The notes under the pieces: model-generated
What the model saw: only the letters and a program-made list of their open reading frames with translations
The model's database searches: none
Told to the model about the DNA's origin: nothing
Assembly (NCBI RefSeq): GCF_030817175.1
Contig: NZ_JAUSYY010000001.1
Span: forward strand, 496,001 to 560,000
Reading direction: 5' to 3'
From: Agromyces ramosus
GTDB taxonomy: Bacteria > Actinomycetota > Actinomycetes > Actinomycetales > Microbacteriaceae
Length of the DNA stretch: 64,000 bases
Made by a program: the position numbers and the translations under genes
In this document: piece after piece, positions 8,967 to 17,923 of the stretch
Numbering within the stretch: the stretch's first letter is position 1
How the letters are laid out: the number at the start of each line of letters is the position of its first letter

Positions 8967-10214
8967 CTACTCGTCGTGCACGACGGGCTCGTAGCCCGCG
9001 CGCCGGAGCACTTCGACGACCTCGGTGCGATGCTCGGGGCCGCGGGTCTCGACCGAGAGCTGCAGTTCGACCTCGGAGATCTGCAGGCCCGAGCCGTGGC
9101 GCGTGTGGAGCACCTCGATGACGTTCGCGTTCGCCTCGGCGAGGAGCTCGGCGATGCGGGCGAGCTGCCCGGGTCGGTCGGGCAGCCCGATGCGCAGGGT
9201 CAGGTAGCGACCGGATGCCGAGAGCCCGTGTGCGATGACCCGTTGCATGAGCAGCGGGTCGATGTTGCCTCCCGAGAGCAGCGCGACGACCGGCCCGTCG
9301 CTGCGCACGGCGCCGGTCATGAGTGCGGCGACCGATACGGCCCCCGCCGGCTCGACGACGAGCTTCGCGCGCTCGAGCAGCACGAGCAGGGCGCGGGCGA
9401 TGTCGTCTTCGGAGACGGTGACGACCTCGTCGACCGTCTCGCGGATGATCTCGAAGTTGAGCTCCCCGGGACGGTAGACGGCGATGCCGTCGGCGATGGT
9501 CGGCACGATCGGGACGTGCTGCGGCGCACCGGCCGCGAGTGAGGCGACGTAGGGCGCCGCGTTCTCGGCCTGCACGCCGATGACGCGGATGCTCCGGCCG
9601 AGCTCGGCGGCCCGCTGCTTCACGGCGCTCGCGATGCCGGCGGCCAGCCCGCCGCCGCCGATGGGCACGACGATGGTCGTGGCATCCGGAGCCTGCTCGA
9701 GGATCTCGAGGCCGAGCGTGCCCTGCCCCGCGATGACGTCGTGGTGGTCGAACGGCGGGATGAGCACGGCACCGGATGCCGCGGCGAACGCGGCCGCCGC
9801 CTCGAGCGTCTCGCCCATCGAGTCGCCGCGAAGCACGACCTCGGCGCCGTAGGCCTTGGTGGCCTCGAGCTTCGGCAGCGCGACGCCCACGGGCATGAAG
9901 ATCGTCGCGCCGATGCCGAGCTCGCGAGCGGCGAACGCGACGCCCTGCGCGTGGTTGCCCGCGGACGCCGCGACGACGCCCCTCGCGCGCTCGTCGGCGC
10001 TCAGCGCGGACATGCGGTTGAACGCGCCGCGGAGCTTGTACGAGCCCGTGCGCTGCAGGTTCTCGCACTTGAGGTACACGGGCACGCCGAGCTCCCTCGC
10101 GAGGAATCGCGAGGATTCCATCGGCGTCTGCCGGGCGACCGTGCCGACGACGACGCGCGCGGCAGTGAACTCGGCAAGGCTCGGGCCTGCGATCGTCGCG
10201 CTCAACTCGTTCAT
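8967..10214 (-). CDS. ilvA: Threonine ammonia-lyase (threonine dehydratase) with C-terminal ACT-like domain
   Basis: Deaminates L-threonine to 2-oxobutanoate; PLP fold-type II. K60 in GSYKLRGA binds PLP, SAGNHAQG contacts the substrate and IGGGGLAAG holds the phosphate. The last roughly 75 residues (from LTLRIGLPDRPGQLA) form a single ACT-like regulatory domain, so at 415 residues this is the shorter form usually annotated ilvA in actinobacteria; whether it is catabolic or biosynthetic is open. The start ATG follows GAGGAG, and the ATG overlaps the upstream permease stop (ATGA, 10211-10214), so the two are translationally coupled. Confidence 0.93.
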   Translation of the reverse strand: MNELSATIAGPSLAEFTAARVVVGTVARQTPMESSRFLARELGVPVYLKCENLQRTGSYKLRGAFNRMSALSADERARGVVAASAGNHAQGVAFAARELGIGATIFMPVGVALPKLEATKAYGAEVVLRGDSMGETLEAAAAFAAASGAVLIPPFDHHDVIAGQGTLGLEILEQAPDATTIVVPIGGGGLAAGIASAVKQRAAELGRSIRVIGVQAENAAPYVASLAAGAPQHVPIVPTIADGIAVYRPGELNFEIIRETVDEVVTVSEDDIARALLVLLERAKLVVEPAGAVSVAALMTGAVRSDGPVVALLSGGNIDPLLMQRVIAHGLSASGRYLTLRIGLPDRPGQLARIAELLAEANANVIEVLHTRHGSGLQISEVELQLSVETRGPEHRTEVVEVLRRAGYEPVVHDE

Positions 10215-11467
10215 TCTCCTCGTTGGTACCCGGGTCGCTGCGGCACGGTGCGCCAGAGCGGTGCGCGTGCGGCGATGGCCGGCGGCGGGGTCTCGTCTTT
10301 CCAGGCGCCGCTCGACACGTAGGCGATCATCACGTTGAGCACCGCGGCGACTGGCACGGCGAAGAGCGCTCCGGGGATGCCGGCCAGCAGCGAGCCGGTC
10401 GCGACGGCGACGACCACGCCGAGCGGATGCACCTTCACGGCGGTGCCCATGATGAGCGGTTGGAGCACGTGGCCCTCGACCTGCTGCACGAGCAGCACGA
10501 TGCCGAGCATGATCAGCGCGATGACGGGCCCGTTGTAGACGAGCGCCACGAACACGGCGAGCGCGCCGGTGGCGACCGCACCGACGATGGGGATGAAGGA
10601 GCCGAGGAAGACGAGGATGGCGATCGGCACCGCGAGCGGCACGCCGAGGAAGAATGCGCCGAGCCCGATGCCGATGGCATCGATCGTCGCGACGAGGATC
10701 TGCACCTTCACGAAGTTCTGGAGCGTCGCCCAGCCGGCGACGCCGGCACCGTCGACCGCCGCGCGCGCACGACGGGGGAAGATGCCGACGATCCAGTTCC
10801 AGATGCCCCGACCGTCGATGAGGATGAAGAGCGTCGCGAAGAGGGCGAGCAGCATGCCCGCGAGGAAATGGCCGAGCGTCGAACCGAGCGAGAGCGCACC
10901 GGTCAGCAGCGCGCTGCCGTCTTCCTGCGCCGAGTTCACCACCTGGTCGACGAAGTCGTTCAGCTGCTGCTCGGTGATGTGGAACGGGCCCTCGAGCAGC
11001 CACTCCCGGAAGTCGTCCCACGCGACGAGCGACTGGGCGGCGAGCTCGTCGGAACCGCGGACGATCTGTGTGATGCCGAGGGTGAGCAGGCCGCCGACCG
11101 CGGCGAGCGCCGAGAGCATCGCGACGGTGACGGCCAGCCATTTCGGCCAGCGATGGCGTTGCAGGAAGCCGACGAACGGCACCAGCAGCGCGCCGATGAG
11201 CACGGCGACGAAGATCGGGATGACGATGAGCCGCAGCTGGATGATGAGGAACACGATGACGGCGAGCACGCCACCCACGAGCAGGAGTCGCCACGACCAT
11301 GCTGCCGCGAGCCGCATGCCGAACGGGACGCTCGCCGTGACCTCGCGCTCGGCTTCGGCTGACCCGCCGACTGGCGGCTCGGCCGGCTGTGCCGGTTGCG
11401 CGGGCTCACCGGCCCGCTGCCGCGGCATCCTGCCCCGGTCTCTGGCCCGCCCCTTCGAGTCCGTCAT
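10211..11467 (-). CDS. AI-2E family (TqsA/YhhT-like) transporter
   Basis: Polytopic membrane protein of 418 residues with about eight helices: a 45-residue hydrophilic, proline-rich N-terminus, paired helices at about 58-105, a long soluble loop, and a C-terminal helical bundle with the family's GSFIPIVGAVATG and VEGHVLQPLIMG motifs. The family contains autoinducer-2 exporters, Na+/H+ antiporters and many orphans, so the substrate is unknown. It is cotranscribed and overlaps by 4 bp with ilvA, an unusual pairing that could hint at export of an amino acid or 2-oxo acid. That link is inference only. Confidence 0.88.
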   Translation of the reverse strand: MTDSKGRARDRGRMPRQRAGEPAQPAQPAEPPVGGSAEAEREVTASVPFGMRLAAAWSWRLLLVGGVLAVIVFLIIQLRLIVIPIFVAVLIGALLVPFVGFLQRHRWPKWLAVTVAMLSALAAVGGLLTLGITQIVRGSDELAAQSLVAWDDFREWLLEGPFHITEQQLNDFVDQVVNSAQEDGSALLTGALSLGSTLGHFLAGMLLALFATLFILIDGRGIWNWIVGIFPRRARAAVDGAGVAGWATLQNFVKVQILVATIDAIGIGLGAFFLGVPLAVPIAILVFLGSFIPIVGAVATGALAVFVALVYNGPVIALIMLGIVLLVQQVEGHVLQPLIMGTAVKVHPLGVVVAVATGSLLAGIPGALFAVPVAAVLNVMIAYVSSGAWKDETPPPAIAARAPLWRTVPQRPGYQRGE

Positions 11468-11573
11468 CGCTCCAGTCTAGGCGGGACATATTGCCGCCAG
11501 GGCATGGGTTGACCGATGTCACCGGGGCCGCCCGGCCCGCATGTCGGTCGCTCCCGCTACCCTCGGAGACACC

Positions 11574-12785
11574 ATGGTCGATGTCGTCAGTCCCGCCCTC
11601 GCTCGCCGCATCGCGCTCGCCGCGCAGGGGTTCGGTCGCCCGGTTTCCGAGACGGCGAGCACCCGTGCCGTCGGCGGGGTCGTCGATCGCCTCGGGTTGC
11701 TGCAGATCGACTCCGTCAACGTCTTCGAGCGCAGCCACTACCTCCCGGCCTTCAGCCGCGTCGGCGTCTACGACCGCGCCGCACTCGATCGCATCACGAG
11801 CGGCCGCCGCGGCCGCATGGTCGAGTACTGGGCGCACCAGGCCGCCTTCATCCCGCGCGAGCTGTGGCCGCTGTTCGAGTTCCGGCGCGAGGAGTTCCGA
11901 CGCTCGGGCAGCGATTGGGGCGGCTGGGTCGCTGAGAACCGGCCGCTCGCCGACTGGCTGCGCGCCGAGCTCGCGGCCAACGGGCCGATGCGGGCCAGCG
12001 AGATCGAGCACGACGCCAATGAGCGTCGTGGTCCGTGGTGGGGCTGGTCCGACGTGAAGCGCACGCTCGAGATGATGTTCCGCACCGGCGACGTCGTGTG
12101 CGTCGAGCGTCGCCGGTTCGAGCGCGTCTACGCGCTGCCCGAGCAGGCGCTCGCGCCCGAGCTGCTCGGCCCGCCGCCGGCGGAGGCCGATGCCGTGCGT
12201 CAGCTCGTCGAGCTCGCGGCATCCGCGCAGGGCATCGCCACCGAGGCCGATCTCGCCGACTACTGGCGCATGAAGCGGGTGCCGGTGCGCGCCGCCATCG
12301 CCGAGCTCGAGGAGGCCGGCGTGCTCGTGCCCGTCGAGGTTCCCGGGTGGGCCACCGGCAGCCGCGCCACCCCCGCGTGGCTGCACCGCGACGCGAGGCG
12401 ACCAAGGCGCATCGAGGCGGCCGCCGTGCTCTCGCCGTTCGACCCCGTCGTGTGGTTCCGCCCGCGCACCGAGCGCATGTTCGACTTCCACTACCGCATC
12501 GAGATCTACACGCCCGAGCCCGACCGCAAGTTCGGGTACTACTCCCTGCCCGTGCTCATCGACGACCGCGTCGTGGGCCGGGTCGACCTCAAGAGCGATC
12601 GCAAGGCGGGCGTGCTACGCGTGCAGTCGGCGTGGGCCGAGGTCGGCGCTCCGGCCGACACCGCGGCACGTCTCGTGCCCGTGCTGCGTCGCGCTGCGAC
12701 TTGGCAGGGGCTCGACGACATCACGGTCATCGGGCGCGGCGATCTCTCCCCCGCCCTCGAAGCGGAGCTGCGCGCAGCGGCGTGA
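11574..12785 (+). CDS. YcaQ-family winged-helix DNA glycosylase (AlkZ-like)
   Basis: Members of this family (PF06224) unhook DNA crosslinks or release alkylated bases; E. coli YcaQ acts on interstrand crosslinks and Streptomyces AlkZ protects against azinomycin. The catalytic QxD motif is Q44-I-D46 in GLLQIDSVNV, in the first of several tandem winged-helix units, and WxHxAAF occurs as EYWAHQAAF. Of 403 residues, the C-terminal beta-barrel (FGYYSLPVLIDDRVVGRVDLK) is intact. ATG 11574 is chosen for its GGAGA. A general crosslink-repair role is most likely, because no biosynthetic cluster lies near. Confidence 0.88.
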   Translation: MVDVVSPALARRIALAAQGFGRPVSETASTRAVGGVVDRLGLLQIDSVNVFERSHYLPAFSRVGVYDRAALDRITSGRRGRMVEYWAHQAAFIPRELWPLFEFRREEFRRSGSDWGGWVAENRPLADWLRAELAANGPMRASEIEHDANERRGPWWGWSDVKRTLEMMFRTGDVVCVERRRFERVYALPEQALAPELLGPPPAEADAVRQLVELAASAQGIATEADLADYWRMKRVPVRAAIAELEEAGVLVPVEVPGWATGSRATPAWLHRDARRPRRIEAAAVLSPFDPVVWFRPRTERMFDFHYRIEIYTPEPDRKFGYYSLPVLIDDRVVGRVDLKSDRKAGVLRVQSAWAEVGAPADTAARLVPVLRRAATWQGLDDITVIGRGDLSPALEAELRAAA

Positions 12786-12801
12786 CGCGGCGTCGCCGCG
12801 T
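12785..12801. terminator. Short stem-loop between the ycaQ-like gene and htpX
   Basis: ACGCGGCG (12785-12792) and CGCCGCGT (12794-12801) are perfect complements around one base, so a stem of about 6 bp with a 5-nt loop is realistic. It lies in the 42-bp gap between convergent genes. Confidence 0.35.
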
Positions 12802-12827
12802 GAGTCGGCGAGGGTACGGCGCAACCG

Positions 12828-13703
12828 CTAGAACGCCCCGCCGATCTGCTCGAGGCGCTTGACCCGCTCGGCGATCGGCGGGTGCGTCGCGAACAGCCGG
12901 TCGATGACCCCGGGCCTCAGCGGATCGGCGATCCAGAGGTGCGCCATCGACGAGTTCTGCCGTTTCATGGGCCGGCCGTAGGCCTCGAGCTTCAGGAGCG
13001 CTCGGGCGAGGGCGTCGGGATGCCGCGTGGTCATGGCCCCCGTGGCATCCGCGAGGTATTCACGCTGCCGGGAGACCGCGAGCTGCACGAGGCTCGCCAC
13101 GAGCGGCGCGACGAGCATCGCGACGAGGCCGAAGACCATCACGATCGGATTGCCGTTGTTGTTGCCGCGGCCGAAGAACGCCATGCGCACGAGCATGTCG
13201 GAGATGAAGCCGACGGCGACGACGAGGCCGAACACGATCATCGACAGGCGGATGTCGTAGTTGCGCACATGGCCGAGTTCGTGGGCCATGACGCCCTCGA
13301 GCTCGGCGTCGTCCATGATCTCGAGCAGCCCGGTGGTCGCCGCGACGACCGCGTGCTCAGGGTCACGGCCGGTCGCGAAGGCGTTCGGTGCGGGGTCGGA
13401 GATGACGTACACCTTCGGCATCGGCGTGCCGGTGGTGATCGAGAGGTTCTCGACGGTGCGCCAGAGCCGGGGATGGTCGGCCTTGCTGCGCAGCTCAATC
13501 GCGCCCGACATCGAGAGCGCCTGCCGGTCGGCCGTGAAGTACTGGATGAGCGCGTAGCCGGTCGCCACGACGAGCGTCACCACGACGATCGTGACGTTGT
13601 CGTAGATCGCTGCCGCCAGCCATCCCAGCCCGCCGATGATGGCGAGGAAGAACAGGATGATGAAGACGGTGTTGCGCTTGTTCTTGGCGATCGCTCGGTA
13701 CAA
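12828..13703 (-). CDS. htpX: M48 family zinc metalloprotease HtpX
   Basis: Integral-membrane protease that degrades damaged membrane proteins. It has two N-terminal helices (about residues 13-32 and 36-55), the zinc motif HELGH at 141-145, two further helices around 150-210 and the third zinc ligand in REYLADATGA. Its 291 residues match the family. The start appears to be TTG at 13703: the frame gives MYRAIAKNKRN, close to homologues, and TAAGG overlapping the lemA stop provides the Shine-Dalgarno. It follows lemA with a 9-bp gap, the usual lemA-htpX operon. Confidence 0.93.
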   Translation of the reverse strand: MYRAIAKNKRNTVFIILFFLAIIGGLGWLAAAIYDNVTIVVVTLVVATGYALIQYFTADRQALSMSGAIELRSKADHPRLWRTVENLSITTGTPMPKVYVISDPAPNAFATGRDPEHAVVAATTGLLEIMDDAELEGVMAHELGHVRNYDIRLSMIVFGLVVAVGFISDMLVRMAFFGRGNNNGNPIVMVFGLVAMLVAPLVASLVQLAVSRQREYLADATGAMTTRHPDALARALLKLEAYGRPMKRQNSSMAHLWIADPLRPGVIDRLFATHPPIAERVKRLEQIGGAF

Positions 13704-13712
13704 CGCCGGGCC

Positions 13713-14279
13713 TTAGAACTGCACGCGCGGAGGCTCTGCGATGGCCGCAGGCTCCGTGACCTCGAAGAAGTCGCGCTCGTTGAAGCCGAGTCCGCGTACG
13801 AAGAGCGTGTTCGGGAACACCTTGATCTTCGTGTTGAGCTCGCGCACGCCGCCGTTGTAGAACCGGCGCGAGGCCTGGATCTTGTCTTCGGTGTCGACGA
13901 GCTCCGACTGCAGCTGCAGGAAGTTCTGGCTGGCCTGGAGCTGCGGGTACGCCTCGGCGACCGCGAAGATCGACTTCAGCGCCTGCTGCATGTGGTTCTC
14001 GGCGGCACCGGCCTCGACGGGGCCCTGCGCCTGCAGGGTCTCGGCGCGCGCACGCGTGACCGATTCGAAGACCGACCGCTCATGCGCGGCATAGCCCTTG
14101 ACCGCCTCGATGAGGTTCGGGATGAGGTCGGCTCGCCGCTTCAGCTGCACCGTGATGTCGCTCCACGCCTCGTCGACGCGGACGTTCAGGGTGACGAGCG
14201 AGTTGTACGTGGCCCAGAGATAGATGCCGACGATCACCACGAGCGCGACGACGATGATGACGGGGATGAGCCATTCCAT
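13713..14279 (-). CDS. lemA: LemA family protein
   Basis: A 188-residue protein with one N-terminal transmembrane helix (about residues 4-23) and a long alpha-helical cytoplasmic or extracytoplasmic domain. The family signature YNSLVTLNVRVDEAWSDI and QLKRRADLIPNLIE is present. It commonly forms an operon with htpX and is thought to work with it in membrane or envelope stress; its molecular role is unknown. ATG 14279 is the start. Gene order lemA then htpX is on the minus strand, divergent from the TetR-ABC cassette. Confidence 0.92.
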   Translation of the reverse strand: MEWLIPVIIVVALVVIVGIYLWATYNSLVTLNVRVDEAWSDITVQLKRRADLIPNLIEAVKGYAAHERSVFESVTRARAETLQAQGPVEAGAAENHMQQALKSIFAVAEAYPQLQASQNFLQLQSELVDTEDKIQASRRFYNGGVRELNTKIKVFPNTLFVRGLGFNERDFFEVTEPAAIAEPPRVQF

Positions 14280-14369
14280 GGCACGGACTCCTCAGCGCTG
14301 TTCTGTGATGATCGACGGGCGATCTGACGATCTGATGCAGCATCCATCCTACCGACGGGCACCGCGCGG

Positions 14370-14407
14370 CCCCGGGCGTTCCCATGAGACTCGGAGGAAC
14401 CCCGGGG
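14370..14407. promoter_or_regulatory. Inverted repeat between lemA and the TetR gene
   Basis: Arms 14370-14382 (CCCCGGGCGTTCC) and 14396-14407 (GGAACCCCGGGG) are complementary with one extra base and a 13-nt centre. It lies 14-63 bp upstream of the TetR gene's -10, where an autoregulatory operator would sit; it could equally be a structure in the lemA leader. Confidence 0.4.
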
Positions 14408-14420
14408 CGGTCTTCGGGCG

Positions 14421-14426
14421 TAGGCT
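14421..14426 (+). promoter_or_regulatory. -10 element for leaderless tetR transcript
   Basis: TAGGCT ends 6 nt before the GTG at 14433, and no Shine-Dalgarno is present. Confidence 0.5.
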
Positions 14427-14432
14427 CGGCCT

Positions 14433-15095
14433 GTGGCGGATCGTTCCGAACCCCGACGGCGTGGCCGGCCGCGCGGCGCGAAGTCGGGCGACACGAAGGC
14501 GCGCATCCTCGATGCTGCGACGGCCGAGTTCAGCGAACATGGATACGAAGCCACCTCCATGCGCGCGATCGCGCGGCGAGCCGGCGTCGACCCGTCGCTC
14601 GTGCACCACTACTTCGACGACAAGCAGGGGCTCGTCGCCGAGGTCGTGTCGGTGCCGCTGCGCCCCGACCGCGTCGTGCAAGAGGCCCTCGAAGCGCCGA
14701 TCGACGAGCTCGGCGAGCGGCTCGTGCGTGCGGTGCTCGGCGCCTGGGACTCCGGTCCGGTGCGGCCGGCGGCCATCGCCGCCCTGCGGTCGGCGGTCGG
14801 GCAGGGCCCGGTCGCGCGGATGCTCCGCGAGTTCCTTCGTCGCGAGATCATGCACCGCATCGCCTCGGCGCTCGGCCCCGCCGAGGACGCGGAGCTCCGG
14901 GCGGAACTCGCGGCATCCCAGCTCGTGGGGGTGATCATGGTGCGCTACGTCCTCGCATTCGAGCCGGTCGCCTCGATCGACGTCGAGGAGCTCGTGCGGC
15001 GGGTCGGGCCGGCGGTGCAGTGGCACCTCACCGGGCGTCCGGGAACGCTTGACACGGTCGCCTCGCAGGCGAACAATTCAACGCATGATGAATAA
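14433..15095 (+). CDS. TetR family transcriptional regulator
   Basis: A 220-residue repressor-type protein. The DNA-binding domain is at about residues 18-72: KARILDAATAEFSEHGYEATSMRAIARRAG followed by the recognition-helix region SLVHHYFDDKQGLVAEV. The C-terminal helical ligand domain resembles TetR_C members near ABC-2 exporters. It overlaps the start of the ABC ATPase gene by 8-11 bp, so it is the first gene of a regulator-exporter operon and probably senses the exported compound. The short basic leader (EPRRRGRPRG) is typical. Confidence 0.92.
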   Translation: MADRSEPRRRGRPRGAKSGDTKARILDAATAEFSEHGYEATSMRAIARRAGVDPSLVHHYFDDKQGLVAEVVSVPLRPDRVVQEALEAPIDELGERLVRAVLGAWDSGPVRPAAIAALRSAVGQGPVARMLREFLRREIMHRIASALGPAEDAELRAELAASQLVGVIMVRYVLAFEPVASIDVEELVRRVGPAVQWHLTGRPGTLDTVASQANNSTHDE

Positions 15096-15870
15096 GTCGG
15101 ATGCCGCGTCGGGCGCCGCATCAGGCGCCGCGGTCATCGTCGAGCAGCTGCACGTCAAGCGCGGCCGCGTCCCGGTGCTCGACGACCTCTCCCTCGCGGT
15201 CCCGCGAGGTCGCATCGTGGGCCTGCTCGGCCCGAGCGGCAGCGGCAAGACCACGCTCATGCGCGCCATCGTGGGCGTGCAGGTCGTGCAGTCGGGCACG
15301 ATCGAGGTGCTCGGCGTCCCGGCCGGCACCCGCGCGCTCCGAAAGCGGGTCGGCTACGTCACGCAGCAGGCGAGCGTCTACGACGATCTCACCGTGCGCC
15401 AGAACCTCGCCTACTTCCGGCGAATCCTCGGCGCACCGGCATCCGACGTCGATCGCGTGATCGAGCGCACCGACCTCGGCTCCGTCGCCGCGCGGCTCGC
15501 CGGTTCGTTGTCGGGCGGGCAGCGCAGTCGGGTGTCGCTCGCGGCCGCCCTTCTCGGAACGCCCGAGGTGCTCGTGCTCGACGAGCCCACCGTCGGGCTC
15601 GACCCCGTGCTCCGCGTCGAGCTCTGGGGCCTCTTCCGCTCGCTCGCCGACGACGGCACCACGCTGCTCGTCTCGAGCCACGTCATGGACGAGGCGAAGC
15701 GCTGCGACCGGCTCCTGCTCATGCGCGACGGCGCGCTGCTCGCCGACGACACCGTGCGCGGCGTGCTCGAGGTCACCGGCACCGACGACGTCGAGCAGGC
15801 CTTCCTCCGGCTCATCGAACGCGGCGAGCCCGACCTGCGGCCGAGACTCGAGACGGAGGCGCCGCGATGA
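15085..15870 (+). CDS. ABC transporter ATP-binding protein (ABC-2 type exporter)
   Basis: ATPase subunit of a drug or lipid exporter. Walker A GPSGSGKTT at residues 49-57, signature LSGGQRSRVS and Walker B VLVLDEPTVGLDP are all present. The C-terminal segment after the H-loop (SSHVMDEAKRCD) is short, as in NatA/DrrA-like proteins. There is an ATG pair at 15085 and 15088 and either may be used; both overlap the tetR stop. The stop overlaps the permease start (ATGA). 261 residues. Confidence 0.93.
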   Translation: MMNKSDAASGAASGAAVIVEQLHVKRGRVPVLDDLSLAVPRGRIVGLLGPSGSGKTTLMRAIVGVQVVQSGTIEVLGVPAGTRALRKRVGYVTQQASVYDDLTVRQNLAYFRRILGAPASDVDRVIERTDLGSVAARLAGSLSGGQRSRVSLAAALLGTPEVLVLDEPTVGLDPVLRVELWGLFRSLADDGTTLLVSSHVMDEAKRCDRLLLMRDGALLADDTVRGVLEVTGTDDVEQAFLRLIERGEPDLRPRLETEAPR

Positions 15871-16601
15871 CGCCCGGTCGCACCCTCGCCACCGCGGGCC
15901 GCGTGCTCACGCAGATCCGCCACGACCCGCGCACGGTCGCACTCCTGCTCGTCGTGCCGAGCCTGCTCATCGGCCTCATCGCGTGGATGTTCACCGACAC
16001 CGACGTCTTCGCGAGCATCGGCCCCGCCATGCTGGCGCTCTTCCCCTTCATCGTGATGTTCCTCGTCACGAGCGTCGCGACCCTCCGCGAGCGCCGCCGC
16101 GGCACGCTCGAGCGGCTGCTCTCGATGCCCGTCGGCAAAGGTGACTTCATCCTCGGCTACGCCCTCGCGTTCGGACTGCTCGCGATCTTCCAGACCGCGA
16201 TCGCCGTCTCGTTCGCCGTCTGGGTGTGCGGGCTCGAGATCGAGGGATCGATCTGGTTGCTCTTCGCCATCGCCGTCGCCGACGCCCTGCTCGGCACGTC
16301 GCTCGGCCTGCTCGCGAGCGCATTCGCCCGCACCGAGTTCCAGGTGGTGCAGTTCCTGCCGATCTTCGTGTTCCCGCAGATCCTGCTCGGCGGCATCTTC
16401 ATCCCCCGCGACCAGCTGCCCGAGGGCCTCGAGGCCATCAGCGACTGGCTCCCGCTCACCTATGCCATCGACGCCCTCCAGGCCGTCGCCGACGACAACG
16501 AGTCGCTCGAGTGGATCCTCGCCAACCTCCTCGTGCTGGGAGCCTGGATCGCCGGATGCATCATCGTCGGGTCGATCACCCTGCGCCGCCGCACGGGGTG
16601 A
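15867..16601 (+). CDS. ABC-2 type transporter permease
   Basis: Membrane subunit of 244 residues with six predicted helices: around 25-45, 50-72, then a cluster from 98 to 175, and a last one at about 218-238. The ABC-2 signature, with a conserved LPLTYAIDALQ, precedes the last helix. It pairs with the ATPase through a 4-bp ATGA overlap. Together with the TetR regulator it forms a three-gene efflux cassette. The substrate is unknown; such modules commonly export hydrophobic drugs. Confidence 0.93.
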   Translation: MTPGRTLATAGRVLTQIRHDPRTVALLLVVPSLLIGLIAWMFTDTDVFASIGPAMLALFPFIVMFLVTSVATLRERRRGTLERLLSMPVGKGDFILGYALAFGLLAIFQTAIAVSFAVWVCGLEIEGSIWLLFAIAVADALLGTSLGLLASAFARTEFQVVQFLPIFVFPQILLGGIFIPRDQLPEGLEAISDWLPLTYAIDALQAVADDNESLEWILANLLVLGAWIAGCIIVGSITLRRRTG

Positions 16602-16609
16602 CGCGAGCC

Positions 16610-17923
16610 TCAGGCGCCGAGCACCCGATCGAGGTACGGGTTCGCGAAGCGGCGCTCGGGGTCGAGCTCGTCGCGCACCCGCTGGAAGTCGGCGAACCGC
16701 GGGTACACCGCGCTCAGGCTCTCGGCGGCCTGCGTGTGCATCTTGCCCCAGTGCGGGCGTCCGCCGTGCTCGCGCATGATCGCCTCGACCGCGCTGAAGT
16801 ACTCGGTGGGGTCTTCACGGAAGTACCGGTGCACCGCAACGTAGCCGGTCTCGCGACCGTATGCGGTCGAAAGCCAGTTCTCGTCGGATGCCGCAGCACG
16901 AACCTCGAGCGGGAAGCTGATGCGCCATCCCCTCCGCTCGATCAGCGACCGTACGTCGCGGAACGCATCGGGCACCGCCGCGAGCGGCACGGCGTACTCC
17001 ATCTCGCAGAACCGCACGGTGCGGTTGGTCGTGAACACCGCGGGCGAGAAGTCGGCGAAGTCGCGGTCGCCCGTGAGCTTGTCGACCTGCCGCGCGAAGA
17101 AAGGCGTCGTGCGGGGCGCGACGCGGCCGAGTGCGCAGACGCCGCGGTAGACGCCGTTCGCGAGCAGCTCGTCATCGACCCAACGCGGCACGCGCTTAAG
17201 CGGCCTGCGCGGGGCGTCTCCGGGCAGGCGCGTGTTCGTCTTCGTCAGCGCCGTGTCGGTGTGCGGAAACCAGTAGAACTCGAAGTGGTCGGCCGCGCGC
17301 ACGCGCTGCTCCCACCCCTCGAGCACCTCCTCGAGCGGCTCGGGCTCTTCGACGGCGTGCAGCACGAATCGCCGCACGAGCTGCAGGGTCACCTCGACGA
17401 GCACGCCGAGGGCGCCGAGGCCGAGGCGAACGGCGGGCAACAGCTCGGATCGATCGGTCTCGCTCACGTGGATGAGCTCACCGGTGCCGGTCACGAGCTT
17501 CGCGGCGACGATCTGCGTCGCGAGCCCGCCGAAGCCGAGTCCGGTGCCGTGCGTGCCGGTCGACGTCGCGCCGGCGATCGTCTGCTTGTCGATGTCGCCC
17601 ATGTTCGGCAGCGCGAGCCCGTACGGGGCGAGCAGCTGGGGCAGCTCGTGCAGGCGCGTGCCGGCGGCGAGCGTCACGCGGGCGGTCGCGACATCCGCGT
17701 CGATGAGACCCGTGAGATCGGTGAGGTCGAGCTGCACGCCCGGCGCGACGGCGATGCCCGTGAAACTGTGGCCCGACCCGACGGGCTTGATGCGCAGGCC
17801 GGATGCCGCAGCAGACGCCACGGCCCGCTGCACCGCTCCGGCCGTGGCCGGCCGCTCGACCCGGAGCGGTCGCACCGACTCCGTTCGGGCCCAGTTTCGC
17901 CACGTGCCGCCGCTCGCCGTCAC
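16610..17923 (-). CDS. D-arabinono-1,4-lactone oxidase family flavoprotein
   Basis: VAO/PCMH-type FAD enzyme of 437 residues. The N-terminal FAD domain carries KPVGSGHSFTGIA, with H52 in the position that can hold FAD covalently, and QTIAGATSTGTHGTG for pyrophosphate binding. The C-terminal ALO domain ends in HWGKMHT, the family's hallmark, and ERRFANPYLDRVLG. It oxidises an aldonolactone or alditol; the substrate is unknown. The start is GTG at 17923, whose GTGA overlaps the upstream stop, and AAGG precedes it. Last gene of the TetR-MFS operon. Confidence 0.9.
   Translation of the reverse strand: MTASGGTWRNWARTESVRPLRVERPATAGAVQRAVASAAASGLRIKPVGSGHSFTGIAVAPGVQLDLTDLTGLIDADVATARVTLAAGTRLHELPQLLAPYGLALPNMGDIDKQTIAGATSTGTHGTGLGFGGLATQIVAAKLVTGTGELIHVSETDRSELLPAVRLGLGALGVLVEVTLQLVRRFVLHAVEEPEPLEEVLEGWEQRVRAADHFEFYWFPHTDTALTKTNTRLPGDAPRRPLKRVPRWVDDELLANGVYRGVCALGRVAPRTTPFFARQVDKLTGDRDFADFSPAVFTTNRTVRFCEMEYAVPLAAVPDAFRDVRSLIERRGWRISFPLEVRAAASDENWLSTAYGRETGYVAVHRYFREDPTEYFSAVEAIMREHGGRPHWGKMHTQAAESLSAVYPRFADFQRVRDELDPERRFANPYLDRVLGA

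Noticed and set aside
11574..12785. Self-resistance glycosylase of an antibiotic cluster
   Set aside because: AlkZ-like resistance is known in Streptomyces, but no biosynthetic genes are in the neighbourhood here.
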